From NCBI GenBank assembly GCA_027717985.1, contig JALLOO010000002.1:71257-135245 (forward strand): a stretch of DNA of 63,989 nucleotides. Direction: 5' to 3'. This document shows positions 38,659 to 48,134 of this stretch, piece by piece. Both the position numbers and the translations under genes were made by a program. The stretch comes from Patescibacteria group bacterium AH-259-L05. Lineage in GTDB: Bacteria > Patescibacteriota > Patescibacteriia > UBA2591 > UBA6264. The notes under the pieces were generated by a model. The model did not search any database, was not told the DNA's origin, and was given only the letters and a program-made list of their open reading frames with translations. Each line of letters begins with the position of its first letter. The first letter of the stretch is position 1.

Positions 38659-39258
38659 TTGTCTATGTTAGCAATTAAATTTTCTCGCAAAGGCAAGAAG
38701 AACCAACCGTTTTTTCGAATTATTGTGTTAGAAAAATCCAAAGATCCATGGGGTGATTTTTTAGAAGATCTTGGCTTTTATAATCCCTTAACAAAAGAGT
38801 GCTCATTAAATGAAAAACGAATAAAGTATTGGATCTCAAATGGCGCTCAGCCAACCGGTTCAGTACATAATTTATTAGTTAATAAAGGAATTATTAAAGC
38901 TGAAAAGGTTAATGTTACGAAGAAAAGGGTTTCGAAGAAAAAAGAAACACTCAAAAAAGCTATGGATAGAAAAGAAGAAAAGAAACCAGACGAAAAAAAG
39001 GAAAAATTAAAGAAGGAGGACAAAGAGAAGGAGACCAAAGAAGAACCCGAAGAAAAGAAACCAGAAGGAAAGTCTAAGGAAGATAAAAAAGCCGCCCCCG
39101 AAGGGGGCGAGCCTCGCCCCGATGTTACATCGAGGCGGGAGGAGAAGAAAGAGGAGAAGAAAGAGGAGAAGAAAGAGGAGAAGAAAGAGGAGAAACTGCC
39201 TAAAAAAGAAGCAAAGGAGGAGAAAAAAGAAGAGGGGGGAAAAGAGGTGGAAAAGTAA
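38659..39258 (+). CDS. rpsP: 30S ribosomal protein S16 with long charged repeat tail
   Basis: MLAIKFSRKGKKNQPFFRIIVLEKSKDPWGDFLEDLGFYNPL; tail of KEE/EKK repeats. Confidence 0.92.
   Translation: MSMLAIKFSRKGKKNQPFFRIIVLEKSKDPWGDFLEDLGFYNPLTKECSLNEKRIKYWISNGAQPTGSVHNLLVNKGIIKAEKVNVTKKRVSKKKETLKKAMDRKEEKKPDEKKEKLKKEDKEKETKEEPEEKKPEGKSKEDKKAAPEGGEPRPDVTSRREEKKEEKKEEKKEEKKEEKLPKKEAKEEKKEEGGKEVEK
39135..39195 (+). repeat. 12-bp tandem repeat (gaggagaagaaa) in rpsP tail
   Basis: About 5 direct copies encoding EEKK. Confidence 0.85.
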
Positions 39259-39372
39259 CTTGACAAAAAAATTAAATCTGTCATACTATAATATGAAATA
39301 CCAGTCTGTATGTTATGGAGCCGAAAGGTCGGACGGCTGGATAATATGAATTGTATGTAAGTATTAAGAATT

Positions 39373-39678
39373 ATGGCTGCAAAATATCAAGATCAAGAGT
39401 TTCTTGAGAATCTTATTAAAGCGCTTGTTGCTAATCCAAATGATGTGAGCGTAACACGCAACGTAGACGAAATGGGTGTTCTTCTTTCTTTGAAGATTAA
39501 CCAAGAAGATATGGGCCAAGTTATTGGTCGTCAAGGATCTACTGCACGTTCAATCAGAACATTGCTCAGGATTGTTGGATTGAGGAATAATGCCCGTGTC
39601 AATCTTAAGATTGAAGAACCTGAAGGATCGACGCGCAAGAGGCCTACTTCAAGTTCTGATGACGAATTGAAGTTATAA
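39373..39678 (+). CDS. khpA: KH-domain RNA-binding protein (KhpA-like)
   Basis: LIKALVANPNDVSVTR, LKINQEDMGQVIGRQGSTARSIRTLLR. Confidence 0.85.
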   Translation: MAAKYQDQEFLENLIKALVANPNDVSVTRNVDEMGVLLSLKINQEDMGQVIGRQGSTARSIRTLLRIVGLRNNARVNLKIEEPEGSTRKRPTSSSDDELKL

Positions 39679-39759
39679 AATTACTCCCAATAAAAGGGTG
39701 ACAGAAGTCGTTGCTTATTGGGTAGCGATTTTTGTTTCAGTAACAAGGATTATTTTTTT

Positions 39760-40527
39760 ATGCAGTTTGATATCATTACTATTTTTCCTGATATATTTGA
39801 TCTTTATTTTAACACCTCAATAATTAAAAGGGCACAGGAAAAGAAATTAGTTGTCATCAAAATCCATGATCTTCGCAAATGGACTGCTGATAAGCATAAG
39901 ACTGTTGATGATCGACCGTATGGCGGGGGCCCGGGCATGATTTTAAAAGTCAGGCCGATATATGAAGGATTAAAAAAAATCAAAGCAGCTTCTCCCTTGT
40001 CATCCCGCGCTTCGCGCGGGGAGACAAAAAAAGAAGTGTCATCCCGAGCGAAGCAAGGGACAAACGTTATTTTATTGACGCCGAAAGGCAAACAGTTTGA
40101 TCAGAAGATGGCTAAAAGATTTTCAAAGTTAGATAGAGTAATTTTAGTATGTGGAAGATATGAAGGCGTTGATGAACGAGTAACAAAATTTATTGATGAA
40201 CAGATTTCAGTTGGTCCTTATGTTTTGACTGGTGGAGAGCTTCCTGCTATGATAATGATTGATACAATTACACGGTTAATTCCCGGTGTCATTAGCCCTG
40301 AATCCTTACAAGAAGAAACTTTTTCTTTCAGAAAAATCAAGAAAAATAAATTAGAAATTAAAAATTCGGAATTAGAAATTTTTCATGAGTATCCACAATA
40401 TACTCGTCCAGAAGTCTTTACATATAAAGATACATCTGGTAGAATAAAATCGTTCAAAGTGCCAAACGTTTTATTGTCAGGTAATCATAAAAAAATAAAG
40501 CAGTGGCGCGAAAAATACGTTCGTTGA
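39760..40527 (+). CDS. trmD: tRNA (guanine-N1)-methyltransferase with in-frame repeat insertion
   Basis: MQFDIITIFPDIFDLYFNTS, DDRPYGGGPGMILKV, VCGRYEGVDERV, GPYVLTGGELPAM. Confidence 0.93.
   Translation: MQFDIITIFPDIFDLYFNTSIIKRAQEKKLVVIKIHDLRKWTADKHKTVDDRPYGGGPGMILKVRPIYEGLKKIKAASPLSSRASRGETKKEVSSRAKQGTNVILLTPKGKQFDQKMAKRFSKLDRVILVCGRYEGVDERVTKFIDEQISVGPYVLTGGELPAMIMIDTITRLIPGVISPESLQEETFSFRKIKKNKLEIKNSELEIFHEYPQYTRPEVFTYKDTSGRIKSFKVPNVLLSGNHKKIKQWREKYVR
39991..40071. repeat. Palindromic repeat in frame within trmD
   Basis: cccttgtcatcccgcgcttcgcgcggggagacaaaaaaagaagtgtcatcccgagcgaagcaaggg. Confidence 0.85.
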
Positions 40528-40535
40528 CAATTTAA

Positions 40536-40561
40536 ATAAAATGCTTATCAAAGACAGAGAA
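40536..40561. other. Left arm of 16S rRNA processing stem
   Basis: AAAATGCTTATCAAAGACAGAGAA (40538-40561) perfectly complementary to 43680-43703; 2 further outer base pairs. Confidence 0.8.
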
Positions 40562-41190
40562 TTTACCCTTCAAAATTTTTTTGAAATTTAGAAGGGTGAA
40601 CCAATCTATTCTTATAATTCCTAAGAGCGAATCAAATGAAAAAATTTATTTTTACATTTGTGAGCCCTGACGGAATTTCAAATTTTACTTAATATATCAA
40701 ATTCTTGTTAAGAGAGTTTGATCCTAGCTCAGGATGAACGCTGGCGGCGTGTCTAAGGCATGCAAGTCGAACGGTCCGATTCGTCGGATAGTGGCAGACG
40801 GGTGAGTAACACATTGGTAATCTACCGGAAAGTGGGGAATAACCTTGAGAAATCAGGGCTAATACCGCATGTGTTCTAATGTTGTTTACATTAGAATAAA
40901 GGCCGCAAGGTCGCTTTCTGAGGAGCCTATGGCCCATCAGGTTGTTGGTAGGGTAATGGCCTACCAAGCCAATAACGGGTAGCAGGTGTGAGAGCACGAC
41001 CTGCCTCATTGGGACTGAAACACTGCCCAATCTCCTACGGGGGACTGCAGTCAAGAATCTTCCTCAATGGCCGAAAGGCTGAAGGAGCGACGCCGCATGC
41101 AGGATGAAGCTCTTCGGAGTGTAAACTGCTTTTCTGGGAGAAGAACCTTCGGGTGACGGTACCTCAGGAATAAGCCGCCGCTAACTTCGT

Positions 41191-41573
41191 GCAAGTAATT
41201 TTTGTCTTATCAAAGAGCGCGACTTCTTCGAGTAATCGAAGTTGAAAACTCAGCTTATATGCTGGAACCCTATAAGGATTGCTGCGTTTCGCATAGAGCG
41301 AAATACCTTATGGGCAATCAGCAGGGAAGTTGTCCCGATTAGTCGGGATTAACCCCTCAGAGACTGATTCACTAAATAATATTTAGGTGAAGAGATGACA
41401 GGTACCAAATAATTTGGATTTAAACTGTTATCATACGCTGAGGGTCCTTTATAATCGAAGCGAGGGTCAAAAGAAAAATTTATTTTTCTTTTGCGCCCGA
41501 ACGAAGATTTCAAGCTTTGCTTATTTAGATAAAGGATCATGAGATAGTCCGTAATCGATATAGATCGATACAG
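41191..41573 (+). other. Group I-like intron in 16S (near E. coli 516-520), boundaries within a few nt
   Basis: Interrupts aacttcgtg/ccagcagctgcgg; Q-like aatcagcagggaag, R-like cctcagagactga, S-like atgagatagtcc. Confidence 0.75.
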
Positions 41574-41952
41574 CCAGCAGCTGCGGTAAGACGAAGGCGG
41601 CAAGCGTTATCCGGATTTACTGGGCGTAAAGGGTGCGTAGGCGGTCTGACAAGTTTCTGGTTAAAGTCCTTTGCTCAACATTGGAAATGCTGGAAAAACT
41701 GTCAGACTAGAGGCCGGGAGAGGCAAGCGGAATTGCCGGTGTAGGGGTTAAATCCGTTAATATCGGCAGGAACACCAAATGCGAAGGCAGCTTGCTAGAA
41801 CGGTTCTGACGCTGAGGCACGAAAGCGTGGGGAGTGAAGAGGATTAGATACCCTCGTAATCCACGCCGTAAACGCTGGATGCTGGACATTGGAAGTGTCG
41901 ACCCTTTCAGTGTCGCATAAAAAAGCTAACGCGTTAAGCATCCCGCCTGGGA

Positions 41953-41984
<32 letters not shown>

Positions 41985-42113
41985 AGACGGGAGTTCGCAC
42001 AAGCGGTGGACCATGTGGTTCAATTCGACGATAAGCGAAAAACCTTACCAGGGCTTGACATGCTAGAAGTACCCTGATAGAAACATCGGGGGACCGTCAA
42101 ATCGGAGTCTAGT

Positions 42114-42145
<32 letters not shown>

Positions 42146-42241
42146 GGTGACGTGTACCCTTAAGTGGGGAAACGAGCGGAACCCCTACTGCCAGTTACTA
42201 ACGGGTAAAAGCCGAGGACTCTGGCAGGACTGCCGGTGATG

Positions 42242-42273
<32 letters not shown>

Positions 42274-42468
42274 GCATGGCCCTTATGCCCTGGGCGACAC
42301 ACGTGGTACAATGGCCGGTACAAAGGGTTGCTAAGCCGTAAGGTGGAGCTAATCCCATCAAAGCCGGTCCCAGTTCGGATTGAGGTCTGAAATTCGACCT
42401 CATGAAGCTGGAATCGCTAGTAACCGTGTATCAGCACGGCACGGTGAATACGTTCTCGAACTTTGTAC

Positions 42469-43467
42469 TCGGGTGCCTTGCAGCTCTAAAAGCTAATCCG
42501 TTGAAATCGGATCAAGAAGACTATAGACTTTTTGAAGCGAAATTGCAGTCCCGACGCGCGAGTGATCGGGATGAAGGGCAAAAGTAGCATTTTCCAGCTT
42601 GAGTTTTCGTTGAGGCTTTATGTATTGACGACCCTGCGAGTACATGGGGAAGTTATCTATAGATGAAGTACATAAAGTATAGAAGACCAAGATGGAAAAG
42701 AAATGTTTCTAGAGTGACCAAGGGAGATCTCGTGAAGTCCTCGGAATTTATCTTGACATGACTTTAAAATGGTAGTAAACTAAAACCGAGGTATGAATAA
42801 AAGTAATTTTATTTCAAAAACTTCGCGAGAAGTCAGCAGAGCTCATAGTACTCATCGAAATCCTTATAAAAGAAATTTGAGACTTAAGGATCCAGTGGGG
42901 AAGGAGCAAATCCAAGGAAAAGAAGAATTAAATCCTTATTATATAATTGGCTTTATTGAAGGAGAGGGATCATTTTATGTAGGCATCGGCAGACATAAAA
43001 CACTCCGAAGAAAAATAGATATTAGACCCGCATTTACTATTGAACTTCGTGCAGATGATCGTGAGATTCTTGAGCGCATTCTTATTACAATCGGATGCGG
43101 CAAGATATATGATTGTTCATACGAGAGATATGGATGGTATCCGCATGTAAAGTATAAGATTGGAAGTACAAAGGAAATGAAAGAGTTTTTGATTCCTTTT
43201 CTAGATAGATATCCTTTGCAGGCAAAAAAGGCAGAAGTTTACGCTTTATTTCGAGAGATTGTTTTAATGGTTCGCAGAAAAGAACACCTTACTGATAAAG
43301 GATTTAAGAGAATTCAGTATTTACGTAATGAAATGCGTAAGTTCGGCAAAAAGCATAATTATAAAAGGGATTTTAATCCTTCCTTGGAAACCGCCAGGAT
43401 ACGGGAAAACCGTTCGTCCGGTGGTGTGGGACAAAAGATAAAGTAATTTACTTATTGATCCCAATAC
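42469..43467 (+). other. Intron in 16S (near E. coli 1390) encoding a LAGLIDADG protein
   Basis: Interrupts ctttgtac/gcccgtcaag; P-like aattgcagtccc and Q-like accctgcgag pair GCAG/CTGC; candidate S gtgaagtcct. Confidence 0.75.
42793..43446 (+). CDS. LAGLIDADG homing endonuclease (intron-encoded)
   Basis: NPYYIIGFIEGEGSFYVGIG...FTIELRADDREILERILITIGCGKIY. Confidence 0.88.
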   Translation: MNKSNFISKTSREVSRAHSTHRNPYKRNLRLKDPVGKEQIQGKEELNPYYIIGFIEGEGSFYVGIGRHKTLRRKIDIRPAFTIELRADDREILERILITIGCGKIYDCSYERYGWYPHVKYKIGSTKEMKEFLIPFLDRYPLQAKKAEVYALFREIVLMVRRKEHLTDKGFKRIQYLRNEMRKFGKKHNYKRDFNPSLETARIRENRSSGGVGQKIK

Positions 43468-43679
43468 TGCCCGTCAAGTCAAGGAAGCCGGTAATACCCG
43501 AAAGTCCACGTTCGTGGGAATAAGGTAGGACTGGTAACAAGGGCTAAGTCGTAACAAGGCAGCGGTAGCGGAAGCTGTCGCTGGATCACCTCATTTAGAG
43601 GACTGGCCTTTTGCCTTTATAGGCAAAAGAGCAAGGTCGACCTCCTCACTTGCAAGCAAGTGAGGAGCGAAGATTGGTC

Positions 43680-43705
43680 TTCTCTGTCTTTGATAAGCAT
43701 TTTAT
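43680..43705. other. Right arm of 16S rRNA processing stem
   Basis: TTCTCTGTCTTTGATAAGCATTTT (43680-43703) is the exact reverse complement of the left arm. Confidence 0.8.
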
Positions 43706-43754
43706 GGTTTAAATAAAGTCAGTTGACGATACTGATTTTTTACTATCATAAACT

Positions 43755-43789
43755 TGTTATATCTGAAAGAGTATGTTAAAATATATTAT
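43755..43789 (+). promoter_or_regulatory. Candidate sigma70-type promoter for tRNA-Ile
   Basis: TTGTTA-17-TAAAAT upstream of the tRNA. Confidence 0.45.
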
Positions 43790-43795
43790 GTTTTT

Positions 43796-43870
43796 GGGCG
43801 CGTAGCTCAATGGGAGAGCGTCTTTCTGATAAGAAGAAGGTTGAAGGTTCGATCCCTTCCGCGCCCACCA
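43796..43870 (+). tRNA. tRNA-Ile(GAU)
   Basis: Anticodon loop CTGATAA; acceptor GGGCGCG/CGCGCCC; encoded CCA. Confidence 0.93.
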
Positions 43871-43945
43871 TCAAACCGCTTGACAAAACCGGTTTTTTTG
43901 TTAAACTTATGTATAGATAGTTATTTTACAAAAAGGAGGTTTTTC

Positions 43946-45076
43946 ATGACAAGAATTGTCATCATTGGTGCTGGTGTATTAGGTACTGCAATTTCTTATA
44001 CCTTGAAGAAATGTTTAGAAGATACGGTTGATGTGTTATTACTAGAAAAACATGACGGACCTGGTCAGGAGACCAGTCAATTCAATAGCGGCGTTCTTCA
44101 TTCTGGCATTCATTCAGAACCTAAATCTTTTAAGGCACGATTTGCAAGAAAAGGAAATGTAATGGCAAAGCAGTTTTGCAAAGACAACGATGTTCCATTG
44201 AGCGAGCAAGGTATGCTTATTGTTGCCACATATGGTGATCTTGTTCATTTGGCAATGAGAGGACGCGATTTTTTAAAAATGTATCACAATGGCAAAGATC
44301 AAGGTATAAACATGAAAATTTTAATGTCATGGAACATTCCTCATATAGAGCCTTATATACGCGGCGCAGGAGCGTTATATATTCCCTCAGTAGCAGTGGT
44401 TGATTCGGTCGCATTTGTACAGGCATTATTTAGAAGCGCAAAAGAGGCTGGTGCTCGTTCATTGTTTAATACAAAAGTGGTAGAACTTGAGGCGGTGGGG
44501 GAGCGTTATCATATACGCACAGAAAAATTCGCAGACGTTTATGATATGGTGATTAATGCCGCAGGACTATATGCTGATGAAATTGCAAAAATGGCAGGTT
44601 TTAATCAGTATACGGTTTATCCATACCGCGGAGAATATTACGAAGTACTGGGCAAAGAAAGAGAATTGGTTAACCGCCTTATATATCCGGTGCCCATTAC
44701 TGGTTCAGCTGGGAAAGGTATTCACTTTTTGAAAAAACCTGATGGGCGGTTGTTTTTAGGACCAAATGCACGATTAGTGCCTACGAAAGAGTATTATGAA
44801 GAAGATAAGACTCCGCCAGAAGTATTTCGCGATGCTGCGGTTCGATTTTGCTCTGATCTAAAGAATGCAGAGCTTCGCTGGGCGTATTCAGGAATTCGTC
44901 CAAAAGTGGTACAAGAAGATGAATTGCACAACGATCCTGACTTTATATTCTCAGTTGATAATGAAAAACCGTTTTTATTAAATATTATTGGGTATGAATC
45001 TCCCGGTTTATCAGGTGCACTTGCAGCTGCTGAGTATGTAAAAGATGTAGTAAACAAATACATAAAGTCCCGCTAG
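43946..45076 (+). CDS. FAD-dependent oxidoreductase (L-2-hydroxyglutarate oxidase-like)
   Basis: MTRIVIIGAGVLGTAISYTL, LLLEKHDGPGQETSQFNSGVLHSGIH; SD aaaggaggt. Confidence 0.88.
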   Translation: MTRIVIIGAGVLGTAISYTLKKCLEDTVDVLLLEKHDGPGQETSQFNSGVLHSGIHSEPKSFKARFARKGNVMAKQFCKDNDVPLSEQGMLIVATYGDLVHLAMRGRDFLKMYHNGKDQGINMKILMSWNIPHIEPYIRGAGALYIPSVAVVDSVAFVQALFRSAKEAGARSLFNTKVVELEAVGERYHIRTEKFADVYDMVINAAGLYADEIAKMAGFNQYTVYPYRGEYYEVLGKERELVNRLIYPVPITGSAGKGIHFLKKPDGRLFLGPNARLVPTKEYYEEDKTPPEVFRDAAVRFCSDLKNAELRWAYSGIRPKVVQEDELHNDPDFIFSVDNEKPFLLNIIGYESPGLSGALAAAEYVKDVVNKYIKSR

Positions 45077-45240
45077 TTCGGGACTTTTCATTCCCCCTTG
45101 TCATCCCACCATCGTTGGGAGAGAAATAAATGTTGTTTTTCTCTTGATTTTTGTTACAATATAAACAAAGGGCACTTGGCGCAGTTTCCGCCAGAGGCGG
45201 ATCAGCCTTTGGCTGAGGTTAGTTACGTAATTGAAAATGT

Positions 45241-45315
45241 GGGCTCGTAGTTTAATGGTAAAACGCTTCGTTGACATCGAAGAGAGCGGTGGTTCAATTC
45301 CACCCGGGCCCACCA
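45241..45315 (+). tRNA. tRNA-Val(GAC)
   Basis: Anticodon loop TTGACAT; encoded CCA. Confidence 0.92.
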
Positions 45316-45336
45316 TTAAAAACTATATTAAAGTCA

Positions 45337-45804
45337 ATGCCAAAGATAACACTTTTAACCAAAGATTCATACCTTGCAATAATAGAAAATAGTGCAGGGA
45401 CAAAGCTATTTCAAAAATTTTATGTAAAAGTAGATAAAAGAAAAATTGATGCGGTAAAAGGTGGCCGATTTTCTTGTGCTTTTTTTGTGTCCTTTATCTT
45501 ACACAATTTTAATCTTATAAAACAAGCGCATATAACCGTAGACTCTACGCTTGATGATATGGAAAAATCCGGTTGGAAAGAAATTAAAAGACTACGAAAG
45601 GGTGCAGTTCTTGAGTGGGAAGAAAAAGAGTTTCCAGATAAAAGTATACATAAGCACCTTGGTTTTTATATTGGGAATAATCAAGCAATAAGTAATAGCA
45701 CCCGTCATAGAAAGCCCGTTCGCCATCATATGACGTTTGGTCCGCAATCAAGTAAAAAATACCGTAAAATAATTGCCATGTATTGGCATCCAAAATTTAA
45801 TTAA
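45337..45804 (+). CDS. NlpC/P60-like hypothetical protein
   Basis: FSCAFFVSFIL, HKHLGFYIGNNQAISNSTRHRKPVRHHMTFG. Confidence 0.6.
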   Translation: MPKITLLTKDSYLAIIENSAGTKLFQKFYVKVDKRKIDAVKGGRFSCAFFVSFILHNFNLIKQAHITVDSTLDDMEKSGWKEIKRLRKGAVLEWEEKEFPDKSIHKHLGFYIGNNQAISNSTRHRKPVRHHMTFGPQSSKKYRKIIAMYWHPKFN

Positions 45805-45817
45805 CGTTAAAAAATTT

Positions 45818-46252
45818 ATGGTAAAAGAAAAAATTGAAATACCAAATGTTTATGAAAGTGCTTTATTAGAGCATGAGCGTCAGCTATTTGAGATAGATGA
45901 AGAAAAGTTTTTACGCAAGGCACATCAAAATCCAGAACATTATAAAATGGTTTTAATGGATTTAAGAAACAGTTTGGAGCGATATTTAGATAAAGATTGT
46001 CGCAGAAATAAGCAGGGTGAATTTTTAGAAAAAATAGAAGTGTTTCTTGCCACATTATATAGAAAACTCCCTAAAGAGTTAAATGATAAAGTAGAAGATA
46101 TGGTAGAGCACATTTTAGATCATTATTCTGAGAATAAAGAATATTATGCTCGAAAGGGAGAGGAGCAAAGAGAGCAGGCCTTGCGAGAGCTTTTAGATAA
46201 AGCTGGCATAGAGGGCGTAATTGATAACAAGAATGGAAAAGAGAAAAAATAA
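45818..46252 (+). CDS. Hypothetical charged protein
   Basis: ORF overlaps start of the CCA-transferase gene. Confidence 0.55.
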   Translation: MVKEKIEIPNVYESALLEHERQLFEIDEEKFLRKAHQNPEHYKMVLMDLRNSLERYLDKDCRRNKQGEFLEKIEVFLATLYRKLPKELNDKVEDMVEHILDHYSENKEYYARKGEEQREQALRELLDKAGIEGVIDNKNGKEKK

Positions 46253-47828
46253 TATATTTGAGAAAAATATGTCACCAGAGAGAAAAAACAAGACCTCTCT
46301 AAATTTAGAGTTTCTAGAGAAAGAGAAAAAATTTGCTTTTCTTAAAGAATTAAGAGAACAATTCCCTAAAGCAGAAATATATTTAGTTGGCGGTGCAGTC
46401 CGCGATTTATTATTAGGGAGAGAAACCAAAGATTATGATTTTGTAATTCGCAAAGTTCCTGCTAATGAGATAGAGCCTTTTTTACAGAATCGCGGAACAG
46501 TTGATTTAGTTGGCAACACCTTTGGTGTTTTTAAGTTTATCCCCAAAGAGGATGATTCGCATAATAAAATTGATATTGCTTTACCGCGAAAAGATTTTGC
46601 TTTAGGCACAGGCGGATATCGTGACGTTGAAATACAATCTAACCCTGACCTAGCTATTAAAGAAGATTTGTCTCGACGCGACTTTACCATTAATGCAATG
46701 GCAGTAGAAATCAAAGACGGCAAGTATAAAATTGTTGATCCATTTAACGGACAAAAAGACTTAAAAAATAAAGTAATTCGCGCTGTTGGCAATCCTATTG
46801 ACCGATTTAAAGAGGATTATTCCCGCATGCTGCGCGCCTTGCGATTTTCATGTCAGCTTAACTTTGATATTGAAAAAAGTACATGGAAAGCGATAAAAAA
46901 TAAGATTAAAGGACTTAATGAAATAAAGCGCAATGTTGAACTGTCTTCACGAGGGTCTATTGCTGAGCCAAAAGTTATTGAGCATCGCGTGGTACCATAC
47001 GAGGTAATTGCAAAAGAATTTTTGAAGTCATTTTATGAGAATCCGGTTCGCGCATATGAATTATATGATGAAAGCGGTGCGTTTGAACAGTTGATCCCAG
47101 AGCTTCTGAAGATGAAAAATTGTCCTCAACCAGAGCAATACCATACTGAAGGCGATGTATGGGCACATATTCGTATGGCGCTGGGAAAATTAAATTCAGA
47201 GGAGTTTCAAAAAGAATTTGGTAGTGAACCATTATCAAAAGAATTAATTATTGCAACGTTATTTCACGATGTTGGCAAGCCATATACGCTTCAAACGCCT
47301 GAAGAGCATGGTGTTGATCGTATTCGTTGTAATGATCATGATAAAGTTGGTGCAAAAGTATTAGAGCAAATATGCGAGCGTTTAAAATTATCAAGTCCTC
47401 CAAAAGTTGGTGTTGATTGCGAAAAAGTAGTATGGATGGTGGGGCACCATTTACTGATAGCACACAGTAAGGGCGTAAAGTTAAAGGCCAGAACGATTGA
47501 GCGATACTTTTTTAACCCTCAAAATCCAGGAGATGATTTAATTAAGCTTGCGTTTGTTGATATTTCAAGCACTATTTCCTCAAGTGGAAAACCAGATTTT
47601 ACTCAATATAATTCATTGCTTGAACAAATTAAAAATTTTAAAAAGTTAAGTCCTACTAAAAAAGGGTTACCTAAAGCATTATTAAATGGCAATGAGATTA
47701 TGAATGAATTTAATTTAAAACCAGGGAGAAAAATTGGAAAACTAAAAGATTTAGTACGCGAAGAACAACTGCAGGGAAATATAAAAACAAAACAACAAGC
47801 AATAAAATTTTTGAAAAAGCATATATAA
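46233..47828 (+). CDS. CCA-adding enzyme/poly(A) polymerase with HD domain
   Basis: IYLVGGAVRDLLLGRETKDYDFVIR, RDFTINAMAVE, LFHDVGKPYT. Confidence 0.92.
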   Translation: MEKRKNNIFEKNMSPERKNKTSLNLEFLEKEKKFAFLKELREQFPKAEIYLVGGAVRDLLLGRETKDYDFVIRKVPANEIEPFLQNRGTVDLVGNTFGVFKFIPKEDDSHNKIDIALPRKDFALGTGGYRDVEIQSNPDLAIKEDLSRRDFTINAMAVEIKDGKYKIVDPFNGQKDLKNKVIRAVGNPIDRFKEDYSRMLRALRFSCQLNFDIEKSTWKAIKNKIKGLNEIKRNVELSSRGSIAEPKVIEHRVVPYEVIAKEFLKSFYENPVRAYELYDESGAFEQLIPELLKMKNCPQPEQYHTEGDVWAHIRMALGKLNSEEFQKEFGSEPLSKELIIATLFHDVGKPYTLQTPEEHGVDRIRCNDHDKVGAKVLEQICERLKLSSPPKVGVDCEKVVWMVGHHLLIAHSKGVKLKARTIERYFFNPQNPGDDLIKLAFVDISSTISSSGKPDFTQYNSLLEQIKNFKKLSPTKKGLPKALLNGNEIMNEFNLKPGRKIGKLKDLVREEQLQGNIKTKQQAIKFLKKHI

Positions 47829-47834
47829 TTTTTT

Positions 47835-47985
47835 GTCATCCCCCTCTTGTCATCTCGCCCCTCTTGTCATCTCGCCCCTCTTGTCATCTCGCCCCTCTTG
47901 TCATCTCGCGCCTCTTGTCATCTCGCGCCCCCCTGTCATTCCGCACGGATGTGCGGAAAGACAAAGAAAGAGAGTGCGGAATGAC
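47835..47985. repeat. Tandem cctcttgtcatctcgcc repeats plus palindromic repeat
   Basis: About 6 tandem units of about 18 bp, then tgtcattccgcacggatgtgcggaaagaca. Confidence 0.8.
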
Positions 47986-48134
47986 AAAGAAAGGGCGCTA
48001 TTCCTCGGTTAAAAGCTGAGGAACTTTTGTTTATTTGAGGAGTTTTCCACAGGTAATTTTGACGGGGTTGACAACTTTTTTATATATATTATAGTATAAG
48101 TGTTGTTCATTTCACAAAGAGAGGAGGACATGTT

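Noticed and set aside
38847-39284. Antisense Ser/Phe-rich ORF
   Set aside because: Mirror of the lysine/glutamate-rich rpsP tail.
43754-43945. Upstream extension of the FAD oxidoreductase ORF
   Set aside because: Extension covers tRNA-Ile; the ATG at 43946 has an ideal SD and begins the GxGxxG motif.
45101-45316. ORF with MVGPGGIEPPLSSMSTKRF
   Set aside because: Spurious antisense translation across tRNA-Val.
47835-47940. Possible CRISPR array
   Set aside because: Direct tandem repeats with no unique spacers.
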